From: Strobilurus pachycystidiatus | Taxonomy: Eukaryota; Basidiomycota; Agaricomycetes; Agaricales; Physalacriaceae | NCBI GenBank assembly: GCA_019915135.1 | Contig: JAHLMK010000005.1 | Coordinates: 1,302,001-1,366,000 of the forward strand | DNA: 64,000 bases | Reading direction: 5' to 3' | Shown: positions 31,701-42,687 of the stretch, in pieces | Layout of the letters: each line of letters opens with the position of its first letter | Position numbering within the stretch: position 1 is the first letter of the stretch | The notes under the pieces: generated by a model | Database searches by the model: none | Seen by the model: the letters and a program-made list of their open reading frames with translations, nothing else | Told to the model about the DNA's origin: nothing | Translations under genes and position numbers: made by a program

Positions 31701-33322
31701 GATTGCGCTGGGAGACTGGATCCCACACAAGCATCTCGCCGTCGAGAATGACCCTGTTCGCGCGCTTTAGAATCGGAGGAACACTTCAAAGAGATGGGCT
31801 ATTGGTCCACGCACTCATCGACGCGACCGTCGAATGCCTGGTCAATATATGGCGTAAGGCTGCCTTCTCCGACATGTTTTCCATACAGGTAAGTATAATC
31901 TTTTCCTTTCCTGCACACGATGAAATGACGTTGGGGAGTAGAGGAAGGCTTTCATACCTTGAACAGTAGAAATACTCGTTCCCTTTCTTATGGAGCTGCA
32001 TTCGTTCTCCATCCAACTTTTCTTCGATGAGAAACTCTCGGTCCCCCATTTCCTTCACAGTGTCTTCAATTTTCTTAGTCGGGCGGCTACAAAGCATCGG
32101 TGTGAATGCGTGGAAGAGGCGAACGGTTTTGTCCTGGAACATGGTCAGATTTCGTTCCTTTTAAAAGATAGAGCACCATACGTCAGCATTGAGACGGAAA
32201 GAGGGATTCCAGAGGGTCCAAGCCACTCTCTTGAGGTCGGAGCAGGTGTTGTACAGGTCCTGTGCATCCGGATGAAAAACGGACAGCACGGTGGTCTCCT
32301 TGACGGAGATGACCAAATCTGAGGTCGTGATCAGACAAGGGAACAACTTGTACGGTGAACTTCGAACCTTTCAAGATGATTCTGGCTATCCACCGCTGTT
32401 CTTCGGGAGTGGCACGGTTATAGACGCGTGTCAGGATCTTGGACTGGATGTCTCTGCTTGACAGTAAGCAGTATAATGATGATCGAACGGCAAGGCCGAC
32501 CTAGAACCCATGTTCTCTGAGAGCTCGTCAAGCAGGGAGTTAAGATCCTCAATTGTGAGGGTACTTTCAACAACAGAAGATCTCTTGCTGACGACCTCGT
32601 AAAGCACTGTTGGAAAGTCTCCGGACGCTTTCTGGAGGACACATTGGTAGAAACTCAGATGGTCAATGATGTAGACCCACGTCTTTCTCGGTAGGCTTTT
32701 TCCAGTTTGTAAGGCGTATAGCGTCCGGGTCACGCGGTCCCAGAGGAATGAGTTTGATGTAAGTTTTGGCCAGATTCTGTTCCTTCAATCCGTACACGGC
32801 GCGCTCTCGATCTTTCTGGACAGGGGAGTGAGAGAGATGGACACAGAGATAATCAGAGACGCTACCTGGGGCAAAATGAGGCGTAGGACGGGATAGAGGT
32901 CCTTGCCTTTCTTCTCGCGCCATTGCTGTCACCGAACACTTTAGCGCCACAAAACAGAAGGGAAAAAGTAAGAAGCACACATTGAACCATGAGTTGAGCG
33001 CTCTCTCTCGTTTGTCGCGCTTTCTTTCGTTCTGCAATTTCTCGAAAAGACCTGTTAGAACCTTGAATGGGGCGGTGTCCCAATTGTGTGGCGGCTCTGG
33101 CATGGTACTGCCTGCCTCCTGCGCTGCATTTGGCCGCGGAGAGCCGGGCGCAGATGTCGGCGCCGGCGTTGCTTGCATCGACGCTGATATCCAAGAAGAG
33201 ACTTGTGAGAAAGGACTGTATTGACGGAGATGAGAGTCAGAAGACAACGTTGACCGGGACCTCCGAAACGGTGCCGTGACCGAATTGGGAACGCGTTGTG
33301 GCTGGTTGTTTGGCAACACCAT
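28739..33322 (-). CDS. LIG4: DNA ligase IV
   Basis: ATP-dependent ligase of non-homologous end joining, partner of XRCC4/Lif1. More than ten exons. N-terminal DNA-binding domain: PPHNWDTAPFKVLTGLFEKL, NSWFNQWREKKGKDLYPVLR and LAKTYIKLIPLGPRDPDAIR. Catalytic core: EFLIEEKLDGERMQLHKKGN with the adenylated Lys (motif I), FDLLYLNGESLLDK (III), RGEGLVIKHPAGKY (IV) and IKDWVKVKPEYM (V). C-terminus: two BRCT-like regions around DVVKPDWITDS and GGRVVDLDEAKMTHVVLDKR, ending LIISDYIQACLDEQTLLDED. The linker between them is long and acidic, with a repeated ESDDDSV unit (29470-29560). The start is ambiguous: ATG 33322, or in-frame ATG 33178. It is divergent from the kinase gene at 33416. Confidence 0.95.
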
Positions 33323-33415
33323 CGATCGCGTCCTGCGAGCCGGAGGTTGTCCGCCAACTATCACTATCTCGCCGCCCAACAACGTACATCCAACTAACCG
33401 CCTATACCAGAACAA
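33323..33415. promoter_or_regulatory. Tight bidirectional promoter, LIG4 / kinase
   Basis: Only 93 bases separate the first LIG4 ATG (33322, minus) from the kinase ATG (33416, plus); with the inner LIG4 ATG the gap is 237 bases. No TATA box is obvious. Confidence 0.5.
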
Positions 33416-35781
33416 ATGTCTGCCTCTCCCCATTCTTCTACCTTTGCACGTGCTGCCTCTGTCCGCGGCGATGACCCGAAAATGATTGGCTGCTGGAAAA
33501 TTGGAAGGACCATTGGAAAGGGCAGCTCTGGTCAGCAATTTCTATTTTTCTCTCGGCAGTTCTTCAACATCGCCCAGGCCGTGTCAAGATTTCCAGACAT
33601 TCCAAGACAGGTCAGATGGCCGCCGTCAAGATCATTCCGAAAGCCTTCCTCCATTCCCGCCTCGACTCTCTCGCTACCGCCGGCGACGAGGCCGAGCACT
33701 TCGAGCTCGCTTTGCAGCGCGAAATTGTCATCATGAAGCTCATCGACCATCCTAACATCATGAAACTTTACGACGTCTGGGACACTACAAACCATCTCTA
33801 TCTTATTCTAGAACACGTTCAGGGCGGCGAGCTCTTCGAACATCTCTGCGAGCAAGGCCGTCTCCCCACCGAGGAGGCACTGCGATACTTTCACCAAATC
33901 ATTGCTGCTGTCGACTACCTCCACCGATTCAGCATCGTTCATCGCGACCTCAAGCCCGAAAATATCCTTCTTGACACCGAACGCAACGTCAAAATCGCAG
34001 ACTTTGGCATGGCAGCCTGGCAACCTGATTGTCTCCTTCAAACCTCTTGCGGCAGCCCTCATTATGCTGCCCCCGAAGTTGTCAGCGGTCTCAAGTACGA
34101 CGGAGCAGCCTCTGACATCTGGTCCTGTGGTATCATTCTTCACGCCATGCTTGCTGGAAGACTTCCCTTCGATGACGAGGACTGTCTGGAGCTTTTGGAG
34201 AAGGTCAGAATAGCGAAATTCGAGTGTCCCGAGGACATCGACCCTCTCGCTCAGGATCTCATCAAGCAAATGCTCACCAAGAGTGTCTCGAAGCGAATCA
34301 CGATGTCTGGTATCCGAAAACATCCTTTCTTCACCTCGCAGTCCTTTGATACTGCAGATACTCCGGCCTTGACACTGCATGATTTTGCTGATCCATGGGA
34401 GATAACAGACCAGGTGGATCCCGAGCTACTCCGTCACCTACGAACCCTTTGGCCCACGAGCACCGAGGAAGATATCATCGAGAACTTGATCAGCAAGGAG
34501 CGCAACTGGCACAAAGGCATTTATCAACTCCTGGACAGGTATCGTCGCAAGGCCCTGGAACACTACGACGAAGCGGAAGAGCTAGGGAAACTGGAGCGTA
34601 TGCGACGGAAGAAAGAAAGGGCGCGAAAGCAGAATCGCTGTCTATCTCCAGACCCTTCCATAAGCCTCACGCCCTCTCCTTCGTCGCTTCCTCCCAGAGA
34701 TGGACCTCCAACACCTCGGCGAGCTGCTCGAAGCAACGATCTACCTGACGCCTTTTCCGACGACTCGCTGTTCTTCCGCCCACAGGAGAATCGACCCCAG
34801 ATCACTCTCCATTCTCCTTCTGATTCAGAGCCATCATTGCGGAGAAGCGATTTAGTAGCTCCAGGACACCAAGACAATGACATGCGGACCTTCTTGAACG
34901 AGGTCGCGAATCATATCAATGTACTCTACACTCGAACCGAGGGCTCCCAAAGCCCGTCTACCATCAACTCCCCGAATCTAGCTCTTATGCACGAGATCAT
35001 CGGTCCGGGCGCTATGCATGTCTTTGCGTCGGATCCAATAACTCCCGTGTCTACTGGAAGCTCTGATGTCAAGCCATTGACGGTATCGAAGAGGCAGCGA
35101 CCGAAGCGTCCCACTGTCCTCGTTGACTCGGATAAGGAGAACACGGAGAAGGAGAACATTGACGAAGGCTTTCTTGTCATCGACCGCGATATCTTTGGGT
35201 CTATCCCGAACACAGCTCTCACTATGCCTGGCGCGAACGACAAGAAGGTCAAGATTCCCCAGCTGAAAGGAGGAAAGCTGAAGAAGCGAAAGGCCCTTGT
35301 CGGTCTGTCGTCTCCCGCCGTCTCCGAGAATGGATCGACGTTTTCTCCCGTCTCCTCGTCGCCGAAAACGAAGTGGCTCGCACATGTCTTTCGGTCAAAG
35401 CCAGCGATCTTCACGCTGTCGTCTACGCATGACGTCCAGACGACCCGGAACGAGTGTCGACGGTTGCTGATGGCGATGGATGTACGCGTGGTGTTGGACG
35501 ACGCGAATCGGCTTGGGATCCTCAAGTGCCGACTGCAAGAGAGCAGAGACTTGACGGGCCTGATGGGCGTCATGAAGGCGGTCAGGTTCCGCGTTGAACT
35601 TGAGCCTGGCCAGACGGAGACAATGCTGACGCTGGTGCTGGTGCAGGAGAAGGGATCGTCGGAAAGCTTCAGGGAGATATATCAGCGATTGCGGAGAGAC
35701 TGGGTGCTCGACATCGCCGGTAGTCAAACGCCTCAAGAAGTGGCTTGGCTTGACACACAGCGAACTGCTATACCTGTATGA
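33416..35781 (+). CDS. CAMK-type protein kinase of the Nim1/Cdr2/Gin4/Hsl1 group
   Basis: Kinases of this group sit at the bud neck or cortical nodes and act on Wee1 to control mitotic entry and septation. Two exons (33416-33530, 33578-35781) give 772 residues. The kinase domain is about residues 24-285: IGCWKIGRTIGKGSSGRVKI (P-loop), MAAVKIIPKAF (Lys), FSIVHRDLKPENILLD (catalytic Asp), KIADFGMAAW and QTSCGSPHYAAPEVVSGLKY, typical of this group. A UBA-like region follows (DPELLRHLRTLWPTSTEEDI). The middle is Ser/Pro-rich. The C-terminus has a KA1-like fold candidate (TRNECRRLLMAMDVRVVLDD to FREIYQRLRRDWVLD), the membrane-binding module of Gin4/Hsl1. Which paralogue it is needs phylogeny. Confidence 0.9.
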
Positions 35782-35997
35782 CTTGTTAAATATGCTAGAC
35801 TACGCACAATATGTACAATATGTATCAACATCTTCTACGCCTCATCAATCCTGTATCGTTTGCAATGTGGAGAGGCGCCAGGTGTCAGTTGACTGGCTGA
35901 TCGAGGTCATGATAGCGAACAGTCTTTTTTGTATCTTGCACAGTATTGCCTGGTCAAAAATCACTGGGATCAAACTTGATTCCTGCTTGTTGTACAG

Positions 35998-37662
35998 TTA
36001 CATCTGCCGCTCTCCGGTTAACACCTAACAAGTGATACCGTATCAGAATATCTTCGCGTCGGTGATGTATGAAGGAGGCAGCAGGCTTACCATGACGATC
36101 CGGTCCAACTTCTGGTGTGTCACACCGTGTGCGGTCATCTGCTCGGTGTGCATCGTCTTCTGCAAGACGCGTAGATCCCTCAGAAGGCGCGCAGTCGAGA
36201 TTTCATTGCTGATCTGTACTTGTCAGTGAGCCTGTGTTGGTAAGTCCGTCGGAGAACGCATACTTGGAAGATAACAAGTGACTTGTCAAGCGCCTCGCGC
36301 AGCTCTGCAAGATCTTTCTTGATCTTCTGCTGGGAGAAGAATGCCCTTAGGTTCTTGTACTTGGCGAGAGATCGGACGCGCATCTCGATCAACTCTAAAG
36401 TACTGATACAGACACGGTCAATCACGGCTACCAGCGAGTGCCAGGACTCGGCGACGTGAGTAACGTACAAGAGGAGCTTCAAAACCCTTGGATCGATTGG
36501 TTGCAGACCATGACCTTTGGACAACCACGCGTGTTCATTAAGTATTGCAAGTGTGACGTTGGCCGCATGTGTTGCTAGTGCCATGCACGCCCTTTGGTTC
36601 GACTTCACACCCTAAAGTAGTATCATGGGAAGCAGTCCAGAGGTTTTGAGAAGGAACACAGACCTGCGCCGCCTCGAGGATTTTCCTAACCGTCGCACAC
36701 GCCCCTTCAACGAGGTTACCAACAACCGGTAGCATCTTCGCAATACTCTCCGCAACATCGAGACAGCTCAGGACGGCGTCAACGGTCAGCACGTCCTTCA
36801 GGCTGAGCTCCACGTCTGGCTCCGAGTCAGGTGTGATCCTCGCAATTGCAAGTTGAGATTGCAGTGTGATGCTGCGAGCCTTCATTTCGTTGAAGCATGG
36901 GATAACGAAGGGAATTATATGTGGAAAGAGGGTGCTAGCCTGAAAGACGGGGGTAGCAGGAGGAACGGTAGGCCAGTTTTTCTCCTGGATGTGGCTGAAT
37001 AGTCCCCTAGATATGTGTGTACTCAGTCAGACCTTTGAAGAGCAGAATTATTGAGACTTCTCACTCAGACCCTGCAACGTACCAATACTCTCCTTTGCCT
37101 AGCAAAAGACGTGTACCAAATTCTCGCTCGCGATATTGAACGGAGGTGTACAGTATCTTCTTCAGCAGGATGAAGATGTTATATATGTCATAAACCTAAT
37201 ACTCGATCAGCTCAAGTACTATTCCCTAATCTTCCAGCAACTTACGCAGAGCATATGTGGCGGATATCTGAACATTACATGAGGTGAGTCTATCAGGTCG
37301 ACGATGCAGGTGAACAGATCGAAGATCATGCAAACGTTGGGTCGGTCTTCAGGACGACACGTACAGCCAAAACCATCTAACCGCCAGTGTATCAGCTCTG
37401 TCATGTTTGTCAATCAATGCACTATCAGCTCACGGAGTCGGCTTTCCTGGACAGTGGTATCCTTGCCCTCGTTGTGAATCTCTGATGATGATATTTCATC
37501 CACGCTGTACTCATCCTCCGCCGACTCTGCCAGTGGTTCCTTGTCAAAAGTATCCGGTTGTACGTCAGTATCTGAGCCTTCGTCGGCTGTGTACCAGCTA
37601 TTAGTGTCGGCGTCCGACTCCTCCTCGAGATCTAGCCTGGGTGCGAGTCCTGCGGTCAACAT
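35998..37662 (-). CDS. Protein with MLKL-like four-helix N-terminal-type domain
   Basis: Six or seven exons on the minus strand. An acidic N-terminus (LDLEEESDADTNSWYTADEG..) is followed by a cysteine-bearing stretch (GFGCTCRPEDRPNVCMIFDL). The helical core in the C-terminal half reads LSCLDVAESIAKMLPVVGNL, VEGACATVRKILEAAQGVKS, NQRACMALATHAANVTLAIL and HVAESWHSLVAVIDRVCIST. This heptad pattern and the MLPVVG turn match the four-helix bundle found at the N-terminus of MLKL, plant RPW8/HeLo-like and many Agaricomycete proteins, where it acts in membrane-directed cell death or as a signalling adaptor. No kinase, NACHT or LRR follows: the gene ends after LDRIVM plus a short last exon. The first intron as drawn (36 bases) is suspiciously short, so the N-terminus is uncertain. 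Confidence 0.6.
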
Positions 37663-38055
37663 GATGGGAATGAGGCAAGGTGAGAAGCTGTCACTACGCG
37701 CACAGGCCAAGGAACCTCTGTTGTGTCCCTAATAAGGAAGTACGATGTGACACCCAGGCAGATCGTCTCGCCCTTAGAACCACCCGGCCAGGTGATACGC
37801 AAGCCCAACGTGCTGTTGATGCCCTTTGCAGCAGTAGCTGCCTCAGACTTTGCGCGCGGTATGAGGCGAGTGTACCACACAGTCCGGCAAAATGGGTGTC
37901 GCGGCTGACCAGTCCCGAGGTGGAACGAATATTCTGATATCACTACCCAATGGTCATGTATGATACGAGGACTAGAAATACATACAGCTGCAAGCGCAAT
38001 GATAATGCTACATCCATTAAGTGAGACCGTGGCACGCCCTCTTGATTTATTTCTT
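37663..38055. other. Intergenic, promoter of MLKL-like gene
   Basis: Lies between the Zap1-like gene stop and the MLKL-like start, both on the minus strand. No coding resemblance. Confidence 0.55.
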
Positions 38056-39864
38056 TTACTTCGAAAGTGTCTTTTTGTTATGCACGGCTCGATGTCTTGT
38101 AAGCTGGTCTGGTCGTGCGAACGACTTGCTGCATCCAGGCTCGGTACAAGGATACGGCCGTGCTCCCGTGTGAGTTCGGAGCTGCGAATGAAATGAGCGA
38201 CAAGATACTGACAGAAGCGAGAAACGAACGTACATGTTTCGACAGGTTCGACGATTCCGTGAAGGCACGCTCGCAGTATGAGCACTTGAACGGCTTCTCC
38301 CCATTGTGCGTACGCTTGTGGATGGTCAGAGCGCCAGCAATGGCAAAGCGCTTCCCGCAGCCTGGGTAGTCGCACGGATAGGGCTCTAGACACAAGTCAG
38401 TCTACAGCAGAGATGAGGAAGGGGGAGACTGCTGACTCTCTAGGGTATGGCGCCGCATGTGTTGCTGCAAAGTTGCGGCCTCTGAGAAGTTTTGCTTGCA
38501 CTTCGCGCACTGGAACGGTCGATGTCCGGTATGAGACTTCCGATGTTGTATATCAGAATCGGACTGTTAAGGCGATGGAAGCGACATACCTGCAGGTGAC
38601 GGCAGATTTTCTGCTTGCTCGCGAACCCATGGTCGCCATGACGCTTGCAGTCTTTCCAATAACAGGCGTAATGCGCCTTGCCACTCCCAACATGGACGAC
38701 GTTGAGATGAGCTGTGAGATCATCACACGACGTGAATGGCTGGCCGCACCCGTGCCAGTGGCAAACATGTGAGCCAGAACAGCGGTGTTCATACTCCACA
38801 GGAGGAGACGGAGAGGATGTCGCCTGCTCGGGCTCAATGGGAGGCGCTGCGAGGAGCTGGAAGTCAAAAGGAGTAGGCGGTCCGGTGCTTGGTGCCTGCA
38901 TCCATTGAGAGTTGAGATGATCCTGCAGAAGATGATTCGCAAGCATCTCCATGAACAGGTTGTCACTGTTGAGGGAAGCATCGGCAACGGGAAGGCTCTC
39001 GTGGCAATCCCCCCACATACAGGAGACAATGGAGTCTTGGACGGGAACAGACACCGGTGATTGCGGGAGACGGAGATGTTGAGAATTTACATGCTGGATG
39101 AGCTGGTCTGAGGTCGAGAAGCGCTGGTAGCAGTTACCCCACTGGCAGGGCAGTCCGGGGTCGTGAGAAGGGGGCGATATGTGGGACTGTGCCTGCACAT
39201 GAGGAGAGAAGTGGCTGAGGTCCGTGAGGGATGATGGGGTCGCCGACTGGGAGGAGGAGGAGGAGGAGGAACTGAACGGCGACGGATCGTCGCAAGAAGA
39301 GCAGAACATGGAGGAGAAGGATGTGTCCCAGTTCATGGGCGTGAGTCCGTGATGAATGGTTGGAGACGTGTGATGTACATCTGTGCCACAGCACTGTAGC
39401 TGCACGCAAGAGAGTCAAAGGTCAGTCAAGGTATAATACGGTACTTACAAGGAGGAACTCACGAATTGATCGAGTGGACTACAGTCGGGGCATTCCGTCT
39501 CAGTATCGCACAGAAAATTGCAAGGATCAGAAACATGCGAGTCGTTGTGAGTACGGTCATCGCAGGTAATGACAACGCATTGATCAGTACACTGGGAGGT
39601 AATCTCCAAGCCGCGCTGTGGACATGACTCGCCCGTGCAGCAGCGTGAACAGTCCAGATCCGTTTCTGAAAACCCGTCCCGGTCGTTCCGAATGGAGGAC
39701 CTGTACAAGTCCTTGTCAATGACCGCCACGTTTGGGTATGCCGATGTCATGGGAGACGACGAGCAGCAGGCGGGCGGCGGGAGGGCGGAGCTGGGCGACG
39801 CAGGGGGAGAACACGAGCGAGAGAGTCGTCGCGTTGATCTAGTTGCACTCCAAGGTGAATTCAT
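38056..39864 (-). CDS. C2H2 zinc-finger transcription factor, Zap1-like
   Basis: ATG 39864; about four exons. The N-terminal region is rich in Cys ([53 protein letters not shown]). A Ser tract follows, encoded by (GGA/GAG)n at 39250-39275. Finger-like units in order: [16 protein letters not shown], a degenerate [10 protein letters not shown] unit, [91 protein letters not shown] and [20 protein letters not shown]. Two early separate fingers, a Cys-rich activation-type region and a C-terminal cluster containing ESSNLSKH resemble yeast Zap1, the zinc-responsive activator. Other multi-finger factors remain possible. Confidence 0.65.
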
Positions 39865-40413
39865 CGTTCGGCGAGTTGATGGCGCTCTTTGACTGTGAGG
39901 GTACTTGCGTGGGACGTGTGTCAGCCGCTGCTCCGGCAATTTTGTTGACTCGAATGGGGAAAGCCGAAAGTTTGCCGATTTGTGTTTGGGTAACAGTCTG
40001 AGTTACATTCACAAGGACCTTCACTTCCAAACAGCACAGTGCGAATCACTTGTGTGCTGTACGTTTGCTGGCGCCACGTCTCCGGATCCCAATTCATGTA
40101 TTTCCAGCTGGCCCCCGAGTTCCGGCACTAAGTTGACTTGGCAAATTTGGGCCTTTACTCTGCTTCTGCGATATAGAAATGCTTCTGATTCCCAGTCGAC
40201 CACTCCAGGCCACCGTGTGCCCTGACTTTACTGTGATACATATGGTCCCTCTTCAGTTCCTCTTCATTTTCTGGTCGGCGCTATGTCGGTCACCGGGAAG
40301 CACGCTTATCTGATAACAGATATAGATTATCTTGCTTCCGCGATCATTGATCATCGATCACCCTTACAAGTTGTCTTCTTGCCAAGACGTCAACAAACGT
40401 ATCAGAACACACT
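39865..40413. other. Divergent intergenic region, zinc-finger gene / carboxypeptidase S
   Basis: Upstream regions of both genes. TGATCATTGATCATCGATCA near 40340 is a run of overlapping GATC/ATGATC palindromes. No gene seen. Confidence 0.5.
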
Positions 40414-42525
40414 ATGCCTGGTATGCCACCAGCTCAGTCGACGCGCAGCAGGTGGTCGGTGCCATGGATCATTCTACTTGCCAGCGTAACAGCCGCCTGG
40501 AAAATAGCACATGCAAATGTCCTGGACCTGAAGCAGGCATCTTTCCTCAGGCCCGGGCTCAATGTGGCGGAAGAAATACCCGTCCTTCTCCCTCTCGAAT
40601 CAATTGACGCCCCAGGCTGCCCGCAAGTCCAGCCTCTCTTCCCATCAATCCATACGGAATTGGATGCCGCGTTGGATGAACTCTACGCCACTGAAGCGTT
40701 CCAGCACCAAACGTACGCCCAGCTAGGTGCCGCGGTTCGGATACAGTCGGTCTTCTACATGTTTCGGTCCCTTTCAGAGATCTGACTAGGCTATCGTTAT
40801 TCTTGCGTTATTTCAGGACTGAATCATACGACGACCTTTTGCCTGTCGGACAGGACAAGCGATGGGACGTGTTCCGAAGTTTTCACGAATATTTGGAAAA
40901 CACTTTCCCTCTAGTGTGCGTGTCTCGTTGATCCACTAGGCTCGGACCAGCTCAAGTTTTTGAGCGTGCATGAACCGATTTGGTCCGAGTCTAGTCAGTT
41001 ATCTTTCTGCATATTGATTGATGACTCATAGATACAAAAAACTTCGTGTCCAACGCGTCAATACATACGCTCTCGTGTTTCACTGGCAAGGATACAATGC
41101 AGATATCAAGCCAGTTCTTTTCGCTGCACACCAGGACGTCGTTCCCGTGGATCCTACAACGGTCGGGCAATGGACGCATCCACCTTATTCTGGCCACTTC
41201 GACGGGACCTGGATCTGGGGCCGTGGAAGCGTGGATGACAAGGCGGATCTCATATCTCTAATGTACACCTATTTTGGTACTTGCGCCTCACACGGTGACT
41301 GACCAACGTCGACAACAGGATCACAATCACCGAACTCCTCAAGAGCGGGTTCAAGCCCCGGCGTACTATCGTTTTTGCCTTCGGGATCGACGAGGAAGCG
41401 TCGGGACTGGAAGGCGCGGGAAAGCTGGCTGTCTACCTGGAACAGGCCTACGGAAAGGACGCCTTTGCAATACTTGTGGATGAAGGCGAAGGCTATGGCA
41501 CCAACGCCCAAGATGCCATCATCTTTGCCTTGCCGGGGATAGCAGAAAAAGGGTACCTGGACGTGCGTATGCAAGTCCTCTCACCCGGTGGCCACTCGAG
41601 CGTCCCGCCTGATCACACAAGCATCGGCATCCTATCCATGCTCGTCGTGGAACTCGAGAAACATCGACATCAGCCGGTGTTGCGGCGCTCCGAAACTGGC
41701 TTCGCCAACGCCCAATGCAGCGTCCTGTTTGACGACCGCTATCCTCCGTACCTGCGCGCCTTAGCAAAGAAGGCTCTTCATGATGATGAAGCTCTGGTGG
41801 ATTTCATGCAGGGACTTATATCTTTCGATAAGATGTTTGGAGTCATGTTCAAGACGACCCAAGCAGTCGACCTCATTAACGGCGGCGTCAAAGTAAACGC
41901 CCTCCCAGAACTGGCCGCCACCGTGGTCAACCATCGTATCGCAGAACACAGCTCGCCTGGCGCGGTACAGCAACACATCACCGACATTGTCCTACCCATT
42001 GCACAAGAGCTGAACTTGACTGTAGATGCCTTCGGGAAGCAAGTGAAATTTGGAGAAGAGGGAACTATAGTCTTGGAGGACGCATTCTATTCCGCGTTGG
42101 AGGCCTCTCCAGTGTCACCAATTGACATGGATGGACCTTATGGTGTCTTGTCTGGAACTATCAAGGCCACACTACAATCCTCTGCACGCTATAGGGCCTC
42201 TGGTGTCGTCGTGAGTCCGTCTCTGGGCTTGGGAAATACCGGTTCGTCGTTCAAACATCCGTTCGATACCTTGCGCTAAATTGATGTAGATACGCGATAC
42301 TACTGGAATTTGACTCGACACATCTTCCGTTACTCACATAGGGGTGATTTCGACGATGTATATAACGGCTTGCATACTGTAGATGAAGGTCTGTGTGCAC
42401 CTTCATCCCAGAAAAGTTCTCCTCTCACCAGCTTACTTTCAGCCGTTCGTGGAGAGTCGCTGATCGAGCAGATACGGTTCTTCACCAAACTTGTGTTGAA
42501 CTTGGATGAGTCAGATACTATATGA
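40414..42525 (+). CDS. CPS1: Vacuolar Gly-X carboxypeptidase S (peptidase M20)
   Basis: Zinc carboxypeptidase of the vacuole. Six exons read to roughly 600 residues. A short N-terminal tail precedes one hydrophobic segment (WSVPWIILLASVTAAW), a type II signal anchor as in yeast Cps1. M20 metal-site motifs in order: VLFAAHQDVVPVDP (His and the catalytic Asp), WGRGSVDDKADLIS (Asp), FAFGIDEEASGLEG (catalytic Glu pair), AILVDEGEGYG, SPGGHSSVPPDHTSIG and, near the end, DTRYYWNLTRHIFRYS (metal His). The last residues are RFFTKLVLNLDES, a piece of which recurs as a displaced fragment at 5559-5609. Its stop lies 162 bases from the stop of the minus-strand phosphoesterase. Confidence 0.92.
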
Positions 42526-42687
42526 ATAGAACTGTAGTAGACCCTTCGGTCTGTCGCCTTTCTTTGTCTGATAGTAGGATGGTTTTGCCAAGGGTGTTCA
42601 TTATAGTGCAGCGGGAGGCGACTCCCACAGGAAAACCAATTCTCAACGTGTATTTCAAGCTAACGATATCTAAAGCAGAATAGCGAT

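Noticed and set aside
35782..35997. Possible extension of the kinase gene
   Set aside because: The frame ends at TGA 35781 after the KA1-like region; the following 216 bases hold no continuation and separate convergent 3' ends.
37656..38393. 245-codon minus frame between the MLKL-like and zinc-finger genes
   Set aside because: It overlaps the C-terminal zinc-finger exons in a different frame and has no ATG-linked family signal; the finger frame is the real one.
40320..40370. Overlapping GATC palindromes as a possible origin or operator
   Set aside because: Short AT-rich palindromic runs are common in intergenic DNA; nothing else supports a function.
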